In this document: positions 32,001 to 42,434 of the stretch, piece by piece | How positions within the stretch are numbered: position 1 is the first letter of the stretch | How the letters are laid out: each line of letters opens with the position of its first letter | Made by a program: the position numbers and the translations under genes | From: Magicicada septendecula | Lineage: Eukaryota; Arthropoda; Insecta; Hemiptera; Cicadidae | Direction of reading: 5' to 3' | Length of the DNA stretch: 64,000 nucleotides | Assembly: GCA_034769895.1 (NCBI GenBank) | Contig: JAWRYS010000707.1 | Location: forward strand, 248,001 to 312,000 | The notes under the pieces: model-generated | Database searches by the model: none | Seen by the model: the letters and a program-made list of their open reading frames with translations, nothing else | Told to the model about the DNA's origin: nothing

Positions 32001-33499
32001 AGGGAGTACAATATTTTTCATTAATTAACAATAAAACAGAAATAAAAATTTCTGTAAAAACCGATTGTTTAGATACTACGCTAATCAATAATAGCGAAGT
32101 ATAATAATGCTGATGAAATTTATCAGAATTGACGAAAGAATTATTTCGTAATTTTTAACTTGATAAATAAATGTTTTAATTATTTTCCATAATTAAAAGA
32201 ATCACGATTAATGTACTTATTACAAAATACGAGCGCAGTAAATAGTCGCTCAATTGACTCATGTTGTTTTTGATTTTACTATTGAAGATAAATATTTTAA
32301 TTTTTATGCGAAAAGAATATTCTATTCTACTGATAGTTATGCATCAGAAATATTATAAATAATATATGTATGTTTAGATTAAGAAGAAATCAATGCTTAA
32401 TACAATTAACTCTAATAACTATTCACGTAATGAGATAACCTAAAAATCATAACCACAATTTGTCACCTTTTTGTCATAAGTCTGTTCTCAAATAATACAA
32501 ACCAGATGAAAGCTATAACAAGAGTTTTTTTTTATTATTATAACTTTTTCTCTTGTGAATAAATAGTTCCTATAGTTAACTATTAAAATATAATAGTGCA
32601 TTTTAGCAGTGCAAATCAACGCACTTGTTTATTGTCAAAGTAACTACTCTGTACTGGGTACGAATTCCCGCGTACGATGATACCATAATTATCTATTATA
32701 TGGTACCAATTTTCAATTTTAATATTTGTTTGTTTGTTTTCTATTAATTGTTTATTAAATATCATTATAAAATGCCACATCTTGTATCTGGCATCATGTC
32801 ACTTAAAAGAATCACACGAACTTGGTAATTAACTTATGTAAGAGGACATAACCTCTCTAAATAAAAATTATTGTATAACCTACAGAGTTACCAGCCCTGA
32901 GGCTAAGAAGAGTTTCATTTTAAATTTGTTCATTGTAATTATTTTCTATAGAATTATTAGTGACTGATTGTTAATCTTTTTTTTAAAGGATTTAATAGCA
33001 TTCCTAACTGTTAATAAACCTCAATATTTTGTTACCAGTGGAAAAAGTGTTTAATTTCAGACTTAAAATAGTTTATTTTTTCATAGCCAGTTCTATCAAA
33101 AGGTGGCGGAAGAATTCAAATATTCCTGATAATTCAAAACATTATTCAGTTGTTATATTATTATTATTGTGCATGCTAATCACGTTTGATATTCAAACAG
33201 AATATCTACTTGTATGTGTAGCGTATATGTTACAGCTGAGCAGTCACCGAACAGAACAGCAATATCCACATATGGTAAGTGGGGAGGTCACCAGCGGAGT
33301 GCGAAAAATACTTTTAAATTAAAAGATTTAACCAGCGATACCCACACATTTAATAATCACAATCAGACTGACAATAATAATTATAACTTTGGATATTTTA
33401 TCATACAACATTATTGTGGATACCGGAGCGTATCTACAAGTAACACATACAATCAAAACACACTTAAATATTAAATACTATATCTTGTGTACTGTTACA
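29046..33499 (+). repeat. gypsy 3' LTR, 4454 bp
   Basis: Begins TGTAACG and ends TGTTACA, followed by GTAC (33500-33503). It is 15 bp shorter than the 5' LTR because of two small deletions (10 bp and 5 bp), and I noted about a dozen base differences. Its three 190-bp sub-repeats lie at 30401-30970. Confidence 0.93.
30401..30970 (+). repeat. about 190-bp sub-repeats inside the 3' LTR, three copies
   Basis: Same triplet as at 15780-16349 in the 5' LTR, offset by 14621 bp. Confidence 0.75.
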
Positions 33500-33503
33500 G
33501 TAC
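33500..33503. repeat. target-site duplication GTAC (right)
   Basis: Matches 14406-14409. Confidence 0.8.
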
Positions 33504-34250
33504 TATAAAACAAAACACTAACAGTGGTAATAGTGAAAGAACTTTATATAATACAGTGACAAGTGTTGAACTTGGACAAATTTTTCTTAAAATTTCAAGA
33601 ATGTCAAAATATCTTCACAACAAGAAGGTAAATTCCTATCATAAACACTTACAAAGTAAAACAAGAATGAATGAGAAATCGAAAAATGCACCTATGACAG
33701 CAGCAGAATGAATGCAGAGGAAGAGGCAGCATCAAAATGTCAAGGCGAGCACCAGCTGCACAGACGCCACAATGCCTAACGCCAGTTCACAAACAACAGA
33801 TATCTTCATTGAGATAGAACTGATGGAATACTATGAATTACAAGCAGATGAGACGTTTGAGAATTGAGATTTAGCGTTTGTAACCCATTGGCGCCTGGCG
33901 ATGGAGCACTTTGAAATGTTGTTCTGCGGCAACAAGTTGGGTTTTGTTCGTGGAGTTTGTGATCGTATATGGTTCCAAAATGATTTAAAACAACCCAATG
34001 CAGCTATGTTACAATTCTTACAACAAAAATTTACAGATGAAGACGTTCAGCAGTTTATGTTGTACTCAAACTGCTGGACATCTGTAAAACAAGGAAAGGA
34101 GCCAACATTGAGTAAGAGTAACAGCTTCATGTATCCACTGACGCCAACACACCTACCGCCATTAGATCCACTCTGCGAATGTTTAATATCTCTGCAACTA
34201 CCGTTTATGCAAATCAGGCGTGCAGGATAAGACGTTTTCCACTAAAAACC
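33504..34250 (+). pseudogene. Helitron helicase-like protein fragment
   Basis: Successive + frames give KNAPMTAAE followed by MQRKRQHQ, then DRIWFQNDLKQPNAAMLQFL, and finally PTHLPPLDPLCECLISLQLP with FMQIRR. The last block is characteristic of the N-terminal part of animal Helitron replicase-helicase proteins. Stops and frameshifts break it, and no Rep or helicase domain follows. The Helitron remnant lies immediately beside the gypsy LTR, so the gypsy element may have inserted at or near its edge. Confidence 0.65.
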
Positions 34251-34584
34251 TTAGCGATAATGACCCTGACACTGCCTACCCCCTTTTTTGGCATAATTTT
34301 AAATTTAGCAATCAGGCATTTAATCACTGTATTTGATGGAGAAGTGTCCTCCAACATTGAATTCAACTTTTTTTTGTATGTCAGTTGCAGTTAGATTTTT
34401 CAAAAACAATGTATAATCACTGCACGAATTTCAAATCTGTCTCTTGTGAAACAGTCTTTGAGGCGCTAACTCTGGTGAACTGTGAAACTACTCATTGACA
34501 ACTACTCAAGTAAACAACTAATTGACTTGAAGCATTGAACTTCAGCCTACAGAGGAAAATCATAGAACATATCAAAATAATGAG
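34251..34584. other. unassigned sequence
   Basis: Contains no recognised coding or repeat signature. Confidence 0.5.
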
Positions 34585-34690
34585 CATAGTGGCATATTTT
34601 CTGTATGTGAGGCCTAGAACTTTTAACCCTACCCTTGAATTTGTGTGTGTGTGCGTGTGTGTGCGTGCATGCGCGCACGTACGTGTACAC
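34585..34690 (+). repeat. dispersed repeat with GT-rich tail, copy 1
   Basis: ATAGTGGCATATTTTCTGTA, then TGTGAGGCCTAGAACTTTTA, then ACCCT, leads into an impure GTGTGTGCG tract. It matches copy 2 at 36960-37050, which has the same order of blocks before its GT-rich tail. Confidence 0.65.
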
Positions 34691-34854
34691 ATGGTTGCAC
34701 ACAAAGAGGGAGATAAAAACTGTGCAGTAGCAAGTATTGAATTCATAATTGATGCAGGATGGAAGGTAATTAATTACCTTCTACCTGTAACCTGTAAGGT
34801 AGAGTACTAGATTTATATAAGTGAAAGAATTTTATAAGTAAAGTTTAAGATTGA
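34691..34854. other. unassigned spacer
   Basis: No feature was recognised between the GT-linked repeat and the LINE fragment. Confidence 0.45.
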
Positions 34855-35010
34855 CATGGGAGATTTATGTGTAGTAAGCATATATCGACTAGAAGATGAG
34901 GAACATTTTCTGTTAACATAACTTCAGAAAGTAGTCAGCCATTACGGTAAAGGCGGTTGTTTGGTATTACTGGTTGACTGGAATGCCAGAGTAGGAAATA
35001 TGCCTGTACC
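34855..35010 (+). pseudogene. LINE endonuclease-domain fragment
   Basis: A + frame reads LCVVSIYRLEDEEHFLLT, then after a stop LQKVVSHYGKGGCLVLLVDW and NARVGN. The arrangement of a Y(A/R) strand, an acidic turn, a helix, then (G)DWNARVGN is that of the apurinic-type endonuclease of non-LTR retrotransposons. Only about 50 residues remain. Placement is moderate because the fragment is short. Confidence 0.5.
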
Positions 35011-35028
35011 ATTGGGGTCAATCAAATG

Positions 35029-36600
35029 TATGAGGGTCAGTCAAATATAAACAGGAACTTCTTTGCAACAGTGGAATGTGTGAATACGTGGTGTCAAGAC
35101 TATGCAGGAGTGAGCAGGGGATGTATCCTAGACTCATTGTTGCAGTTGTGTCCGCATGGTATCATTCTGTTAGTATTTAAAAGATGAGTGAACAACCAGT
35201 GCCTAGTGCCATTACACAACATATTATAATTAAATTTTTAACAAATTAAAAGTTTTAACGAAGTGAAATTCTGCAAACATTATACTCACAGTTTGGTTAT
35301 GAAACGTTATAAAAAACACAAGTGTTTACATGGCATAAGTCCTTTCTAGTGACATAAATTCTGTGCAAAATTTGACTCATCTGCATTGGCCAGAAACCAA
35401 CACAATGCTTGAAAAAACTAATGAAGTTCACAACATCATTAAAGGTGACTAATGAATAACAGTAGATCAGATTAGTGAAAAAATCAGAATAAGCCAAGGA
35501 AGTGTATAATCCGTTATTAAAAATGAGTTGAAACATTGGAAAATTTCTGCATGATGGGTTCCCCGAAATTTGTCACTTCTGACTCAATATGAAGCTGAAT
35601 AGGATGCATTTTTGAAGTGCATTCTTACATGTGATGAGACATGGGTACACCATTATACCCCTGAAATGAAGCAGTCGAGTATGGAGTGGTGTTTGCAAAA
35701 TAAAACTGCTCCTGTAAAGGCGAAAATGAGATTATCAGCAGGCAAGGTTCTTCACAGTGTTTTGGGGACTAAAGAGTTTATATAGATTTTCTTTTGAATC
35801 AAAGAACAATTAATGTGGCATACAACTGCAAACTGTTAGACAAAGTGAAAACAACATATTGATCCAAAAGACGTGATGTCTTGAAGTCTCGATCCACAGT
35901 GTGTTTCTTTTACACAATAACGCTATACCCCATACTGCTGCCATAATTCAAGAGAGAAAGCAGAAAATCCACTGGGCTACTATTGAACACCCTTCTTACA
36001 TAGTCACAGTTTGTCACAAATGACTACCATTTGTTTAGACGTCTGAAAAAACGTTAGGGGGACACCAGTTTCCAATAGTAAAGAGAGGAAAGAATACATA
36101 CATACATCCTCGGCACTACAGCCCAGTCCAGGCCCTGGCCTCCAAAAGAAATCGTCCCCACTGGTCTCTACTCCTGGCCAATGTCTACCAGTTTGCTGCA
36201 CCCAGCCTCACTGCCTCCTTACCAACCTGGTCTAGCCATCTTGTATGCGGTCTTCCGGTCTTCCCCTCCTTCTCCTTCCCATTGGCAAATAATTCATGAT
36301 TTTTTTTGGGATTGTATCCTCCGCCATTCTCTACACATGTCCGGCCCAACGCAATCTGTTAATTTGTATGAATTGGATGATCGGAAGATAAAAGAGATGA
36401 AAGAATTTGTGCATAATTGGCTTAAACATAAACACATCCCAAAACATTTAATGAAAATGGGATAAAAACTGCCAATCAGCTGAAAAAAGTGAGTGTATGT
36501 TAATGGATACTATGCGGAATAATGATGTATGTATAGTTTGTAAATAAATTAATTAATAACTTCATTTACAAAAAATTCAGTTGAATTTGTCTGATCCGCG
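35029..36600 (+). pseudogene. decayed mariner-family transposase, interrupted by another repeat
   Basis: GAGGGTCAGTCAAATATAAA at 35031 is a mariner-like terminal repeat, and TTGAATTTGTCTGATCCG near 36582 looks like its degraded inverted partner. Between them, + frames give ILTCDETWVHHYTPEMKQSS followed by MEWCLQNKTAPVKAKMRLSA and GKVL (the first-Asp region). A degraded HP.YS..L stretch and a C-terminal WLKHKHIPKHL stretch follow. Many stops are present. The copy belongs to a different mariner branch from those at 8.5 and 13.3 kb. A foreign repeat (about 36093-36362) splits the 3' third. Confidence 0.8.
36093..36362 (+). mobile_element. unclassified GC-richer repeat inserted in mariner
   Basis: From TACATACATACATCCTCGGC to about CAACGCAATCTG the sequence is C-rich and unlike its surroundings. 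Mariner-like sequence resumes afterwards. The start (CATACATACAT then CACTACAGCCC…CCTGGCCTCC) resembles a dispersed arthropod SINE or LINE 3' end as I recall it; the family is not certain. Confidence 0.5.
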
Positions 36601-37220
36601 TTACTGGAAATTGTGAAGAAAATTGTGTAAACAGTAATGTACAGAAAATTAGAGACGCTGCTTTCTTTAATGTACATGAAGTAAATAACTAATTAAGATA
36701 ACCTTCTTTAGGAAAAAGTAAATTAACTAGTATTCATACAGTGCAGGAGTAAACCAACTCTTAATTGGTTATATTTTTGCAAATCTTAAAGTAGCCATCC
36801 AGTTATTGTTATTCATGAACTTAGAGACTATGATATACATTACTGTAATTTTTAGTGTTCTCCAACTTACCAAATGACTTGGCCAAACCGAAGAGAACTA
36901 AAACAAGAACAGAAATATAACATTCAGTTATATGGGGGATGGAGGATGAAATCACAAAACATGATAGTGGCACCATCTGTATGTGAGGCTTGGAACCTTC
37001 CACCTTACCCTCATGCATGCACGTGCGTGCGTGTGTGTATGGGGGGGTGATAAAATAAATAAAAAACATGTAAATGAAATGTGTATATACGAGTTATAAT
37101 TACAGTTAGGCCACAAAGATTTATTATGGTTTTGGAGTATTTGTTTTAATAAACTATAAAATATTGGTACAGTGAAATATAATCTCCTTGTTTTACAAAA
37201 AGTTGGAAAATTGTATATAT
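36601..37220. other. spacer between debris and tandem array
   Basis: AT-rich DNA containing the second GT-linked repeat (36960-37050) and no gene. It ends ATTGTATATAT directly before the first array LTR. Confidence 0.5.
36960..37050 (+). repeat. dispersed repeat with GT-rich tail, copy 2
   Basis: GATAGTGGCACCATCTGTAT, then GTGAGGCTTGGAACCTTCC, then TACCCT, followed by CACGTGCGTGCGTGTGTGTA. Same block order as copy 1 at 34585. Confidence 0.65.
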
Positions 37221-40196
37221 TGTAACATGACATAAGGTAGTGGAGATACAATGATAATTAATTATAAAACAAAGAAGCTGAAGACAAGAATAAAAGGCAA
37301 GAACTTATAAACTCAGAGATTAATAACCAAATGACAAATGACTGATAAACTGACAATGACTTGATTCAATAGATCGGATAAATACAAAAAAAACAACAGA
37401 ACAAGGAAGAAGGAACCAAGAACTAAATGTAATCAAGAAATTGATAATGAACATTGTAAATCCCTAATAATGACCATTAAAATGTATGTTAACAAATGCA
37501 CTAACGTAATTAGAGTATAGATGAGATGTACCTAGGGTAATAATGACAAATAAGAAAGATAGTAATGTTATGTATATTTTGTTAACGAAGGAATGTACTC
37601 ATAAATATAAGATAGGGAATTAATAATACACACACCCTAATGAATAGTGATGAAAATAATAAAAAACCAGTAAATAATACCCTGAGGCAAATAAAGGCCA
37701 CAGTTAATAACCAAAAGTGATCATTAGTGAAGGGAAAATAAAATAAACACTTATAACCAGTAACCCCATGATGATATTAACATAAATAAACAACCCAGTG
37801 AATAATCAAGTGAGTGGAAGAAAGAGTATATTAATACAAAAGTGGTGACATGTAGTGATAGCATGTTGCATATAATAAGTGAAAGTGAATAAATCAAAAA
37901 CCTTCTATGAAGGAAAAAGGTAGTTGGTGAACTTGAAAAGGTATTCTAGTTAGTAGACTGTATTAGAATAACTGGAAGACCTGTAATAAACTTTGTACTA
38001 GCAAGTAAGAGGAACTCATTATAATGTGATTAAGTTAAGCAATAGTTAATAAGAATTATAGGATAAGATAGAAATTAAGTCATTGGAATGAAAGGCAAAC
38101 AAGAAAGATAGACACTGTTTTATAGTGAAGGAATGAGGGAAGAGTATATTGTGAAAAGTACAGTTTAATAGTAGTATAATAAGAGTGTTGTTATTGTTTA
38201 AAAAACCAATATAATATAATGAATCATCAATTGAACCAGATAGTAGTAAGGAATAGAAAGGTAGTTAGAAGTTTTATTTCAGGCTTGAACCTGTCAAGAA
38301 AATGTTTATTATTATAATAAGAGGTGTAGTTAGAAACACCAATGTTTATTACTTGTTTCTGTTAAAAATTTGTTTTAAAGTACCAAATATAAAGGTAAGA
38401 AGTTACAAAGAAATGTCAGATAGTAGTATAGGAAAATCTAGGCTCTAGGCCTAACTGTTAATGATGAATTTTGTAAATTATAGAACAAACAATAGCCCAG
38501 TATCAAAGCAGAATATACCAAATGTTTAAACAAGTTAAGTGGGTATTCCTAATACCAAAATGTATAAATAACATCCAATTTTGGATAAAATGTATATAAA
38601 ATATAAATAAGAAAAATAACAAAAATGTGATTAGCTACTCAAAAGTAACCATGAGGGGTATCAAAATGATCCTTATCAAAAATTATGAACAATGGTATTC
38701 ATGTAATAAATCTAGCTACTAATATAAGAAAGAAATCTTAATTTGAAGATATTTTGTAGATTTAAACTAAAATAAGACGTTAGAATATAACAATGACATA
38801 AATTAACGACCAATGAGAATTCGCATAATTTATTAGGTAACCATAGCAACCGAAATTTATTGCCAAGAAACCGTTGAATTTTCGTTAATCCATTATTGAC
38901 CGACGCCGAGGGCGGATGTATGCAGCTCTCAACCCAAATTTTATCCTAAATAAGTGAATTTTGACTGAGATCGAAAGTAAAGAAGATAGTATTAGCAGTC
39001 CATGGAACACCTGATAATATATTTATTATTAAAATTTTCACAAACCAAAATTATCCGTGGAAATTAAGAAGACTTCTGGAATAGCTGACGACTCATCCCG
39101 AAGGAAGACCAGAGGTGACTTCAACCCAAGAAGACGGACGATTGCAGAACGAGTACGAAGTCGAACTTTATGGAAAAACCCGTCTGAACGAGATTGACGA
39201 ATATCCGAAGAATAGAAGACGACCAGATCCACCCGGAAGAAGCAGACGAGCATCGTGGAAGCCCCAGCGAGAATCGATGAGTATAAAACACTAATCTCAC
39301 TAAAACGAATTCCCAATTTTTCTATCCATAATAACAAATCACAATTTTCACTGCACTGATCACTATTCTGAACTAGAACTGAAAGTATTTATAATATCAC
39401 TATTATTGAACTTTAATCAATTGATAATTATTTAAATTGAGCTATAATAAATAATTCATAAACATAACTTGTTGACAAAATCCTAACCAAAAATTAGACT
39501 AACTCTCATTGATGATTACTTACTTGGATGTATTAAAATATTAAATATTGTGTACCTAGTTTTAAGAATTATTATAAATTTGTGCATTCTAGCCGTAATC
39601 CAATACTTCTGTAGCCAAAAGAACTTATTAACACCCCCTGGGTAAAACATTCTATTGTAAACCAACGGTACCCGCCAAGCGGCGTGTACATGACACATTT
39701 AAAACTGAGCATGCCAACTGAGCAACTGTAAAAGCCGGTGCTAAGTTAAAATAATGTACTACTAACTAACTGAAAACTATTAAAGGGTTAATAAATATTG
39801 TTATTCTGCAACGCTGTATGTTTGATTCGTACAAATTAAGATAACACATAGAAAATTATTGAAGTGAAAACAACAACCATCACAGTTAGCGAAGCCGACA
39901 CTGAAAGACGGTGTGCGCCAATCAGGTGGCGAGGCGGCAATATTCAAACCAAACGCCGAGAGATACGGTTTGCCCGTATATGGTAAGAAAAGGTACAACT
40001 CGACTCGCTACACGCAAATAACATTGACAGTAATTATTGAACTTATTAAAAACATCAATCATACACCTCTACTATACCACGAACCCAACGAGCGAGTTAA
40101 AAAACGCTCGTCACGCACACATTTACCATACGAGTAATAGAACGATTTACAGAAACACTAATTATTAAATACACCCCGCACAAAAGTTTTATTACA
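37221..40196 (+). repeat. array LTR 1 (2976 bp)
   Basis: Starts TGTAACATGACATAAGG and ends TTTTATTACA (TG…CA termini), followed 3 bp later by a primer-site-like sequence. A GC-richer part (38880-40130) contains TATAAAA at 39282-39288, a possible core promoter. Open frames in it recur in every LTR copy and look accidental. Private variants: AAAAAAAACAAC near 37387 and AAAAGAACTTA near 39618. Confidence 0.88.
39282..39288 (+). promoter_or_regulatory. possible TATA box in array LTR
   Basis: TATAAAA in a GC-richer stretch of the LTR, about 910 bp before the LTR end. The same site occurs in all five complete LTRs. It is a sequence match only, with no initiator identified. Confidence 0.3.
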
Positions 40197-40199
40197 AAG

Positions 40200-40219
40200 T
40201 GGCGCGCCAACTAGTAGGG
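40200..40219 (+). other. primer-binding-site-like sequence, unit 1
   Basis: TGGCGCGCCAACTAGTAGGG begins 4 nt after the LTR end. It resembles the tRNA-Lys site of the gypsy element (TGGCGCCCAAC) with one extra G. The same sequence occurs at 45413, 50627, 55844 and 61057. Confidence 0.6.
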
Positions 40220-40278
40220 CTAGGATAACTAAAAAATCATACCAGTAAACCTTACGGATTCTAGCGGCGACTACAGAA

Positions 40279-41295
40279 ATGGAAACGGCAAAGCACGATA
40301 CGAGATACCAGACTACGATACGCGAGAAGGAGGCGGAAAAGGGAGCAAAGAGATCAGAAAAGGAGATCGAGAAAGGCGCCGGAATGTAAGAAAGGGAAAT
40401 AACTTCGGTGGAAGATGTAGAAGAAGTATTAACTCCTATGGAAACAGATAAACCTACACAACAGGCGGAAGCCAGAACAGGCATGGACTTGCTGCAATTA
40501 TGGGAATTAATGAAGGAGAAATTGGACAAGGGATTTAAGTCAATTGATGACAATTTTAAAAGGATGAATGAAAACATGGACAGACATCATGAAAGAATGA
40601 TGGAAAAATTGGACAGATTTAACGAGAAATTAAGTGAAACTTTGGATAGTGGTTTCGAGAAAGTGCATGAAACACTGGACAGTACTTTGGAAAGTATTAA
40701 AGAAACATTGAATGAGAACAAGGAACCGGTGGATGAGAAAATAGAAGATGGTAGGGAGGAAACAGAATTAAAAGAAGACAAAAGCATACTATTATCCACA
40801 AATAAAAATAACAGCCACAAGGAGGATATCCGAACCATGGAGGTGACGACTAAGAAGAGGCATCCAAGGAAACTCATAAATACCAGAGAAGAGTTGGAGA
40901 TGATGAGGAATGGACTATTTGAGATGTTTAATGTACTAATTAACGACCAGAATGAAATAATGAATTTTTAAAATAACAGAAGGAATTTATTAGAAACTTT
41001 AGAAAGGAATCACTACAAAACAGTGTGTAACAGAATAAGAAGGAGAAGACACTTAATAGACATGCATAATCCAATATCAATGATAGCATCTACAATGGAA
41101 ATAGCATTGACCTATTCGTTGTATAAAGAAAATAATGAAATGATTGAGATAGCAATGGAAACAAGTGAAAATATTATGACAGAAACATTTAAATACAAGA
41201 TAGTAGCAAGAAAATGGACAAGAACAGAAGTCATTCTGAAAACGACAGCAATCCTAACAACAGGGGTAACTCATACAATCATGGACCATGGCTAA
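40279..41295 (+). pseudogene. gag-like frame with two in-frame TAA codons, unit 1
   Basis: From ATG 40279 one frame stays open for 338 codons to TAA 41293-41295 except for TAA at 40387 (codon 37) and 40969. Up to the second stop it is charged and coiled-coil-like (KLDKGFKSIDDNFKRMNENM, LDSTLESIKETLNENKE). TSVEDVEEVL near the start matches TSTEDVEEIL at the same place in the gypsy Gag at 18988. After 40969 the frame reads NNRRNLLETLER, like the start of the gypsy capsid region. In another frame at 41193-41325 an Asn/Gly/Arg-rich tail (NPNNRGNSYNHGP) recalls the gypsy Gag C-terminus. No protease, reverse transcriptase or integrase is present. It reads as a decayed Gag of a non-autonomous element; stop-codon readthrough is an alternative. 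Confidence 0.7.
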
Positions 41296-42434
41296 ACCAA
41301 GTGCGGAGGAACACTGAGAAATGGGACTGATTTTAAGTAGACCGACCATGCGAACCGATTAATGTATAAATGAGAAGAAGGAATTTGGAGAGCAACCATT
41401 ATCTAAATTCAAAAAATTAAAGTAAGCACAACTTACAATACGTATATGATTGAAATTATTATATGAATGAAAAGGAATTTAGAAGAAAGATTAGCTAAAT
41501 TCAAAACAAAGTAAGTACAAACTTACAACCAAGTGTGAAACAAAATGAGTAAACCAATGTAATTTTGAAAAATATGTATGATGAAGTATCATAAAAATTG
41601 ATATAAAATAATAAAATGTTACACAAATAATGATGACGCTACATAACATCATTAACTAACCCTCTCACAAAAGGGAATAATAAAGAACTAACGTTTCACA
41701 AAAGAAAAGACAAGACAATCAAATAAAAAAAAATGACAATGACATATTAACTGAACAATCAATGAAAAAAATAAGTGAGCCAGAACCCAGCTACAATGTT
41801 AATATTGAATATAAATGAGCAATAAAGTGATAACAAATAAAATCACTACCATATGAAGTAAGCTGATGAAACAATGCAAAATGCCTATTAAATATCGCCA
41901 TAAGCTTAGAAAAAGGAATCCAAATAAGTCACTGAGAAGAAAAGGTCATGAGATGTATAAAAGAGAGAATAATTATACCCAAAAGTGTTTTATTGTATTG
42001 ATATTATATGAGTCGAAAACAGACGACTATTATTATAATTATTATGAATATTATTATGTGATGATTTTATGTTGAGATACGTCCAACAATTATTTATGTT
42101 ATTGAGCAGATAGGCAAGACCTCTGAACTCAAAATGTGTATAAATGGATAGCAGAGTAATAGAGCCACATGTGCCCTCTGGCTAGTACCAATTTATATGA
42201 AGGGGAGAGAAGAAAAATTTTAGGGAAATAGAACATACAAGGGATAACACTCATAATAAAATAATACCAAATACCATATCATGAACCATGACTTAATAAA
42301 AATGAATAAAGAAAAAGTAGTGATTGATGAATTCCTGAATGATAACAACTTGATTAAATGAACTATATTGATGATTTCAGAAAAAACATAATGATCTTTG
42401 TTTCGAAATAATCAATTTTGGTGGCGATGCATTA
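41296..42434 (+). other. noncoding 3' internal region, unit 1
   Basis: AT-rich sequence without pol. An open frame at 41866-42075 is short, basic and without recognised domain. The end (ATTGATGAATTCCTGAATGA … AATAATCAATTTTGGTGGCG before TGTAAC) resembles the end of the gypsy internal region. No clear polypurine tract. Confidence 0.7.

Larger units (their letters stand above)
14410..33499 (+). mobile_element. complete Ty3/gypsy LTR retrotransposon, about 16 kb plus a nested insertion
   Basis: The element runs LTR (14410-18878), tRNA-Lys-type primer site, gag, protease, RT/RNase H/integrase, a long 3' noncoding region split by a Penelope-like element, then LTR (29046-33499). It is flanked by GTAC. 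There is no env. Very long LTRs together with a tRNA-Lys primer recall the Osvaldo/Ulysses/Woot group of insect gypsy elements; this placement is an inference from structure, not from a tree. Few LTR differences and a nearly intact coding region mark a recent insertion. Without the nested element and its duplication, the length is about 16.0 kb, large for the superfamily. Confidence 0.93.

Noticed and set aside
39038-40577. Minus-strand frames of 99, 65 and 139 residues recurring in every array unit
   Set aside because: They recur only because the array repeats. The first two are antisense to the LTR and the 139-residue frame is antisense to the gag-like frame. No domain was recognised.
41866-42075. 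Basic 69-residue frame near the end of each array unit, as a possible second gene
   Set aside because: Tyr/Asn-rich end from AT-rich sequence, no family match, and identical in all units, so conservation cannot be judged.
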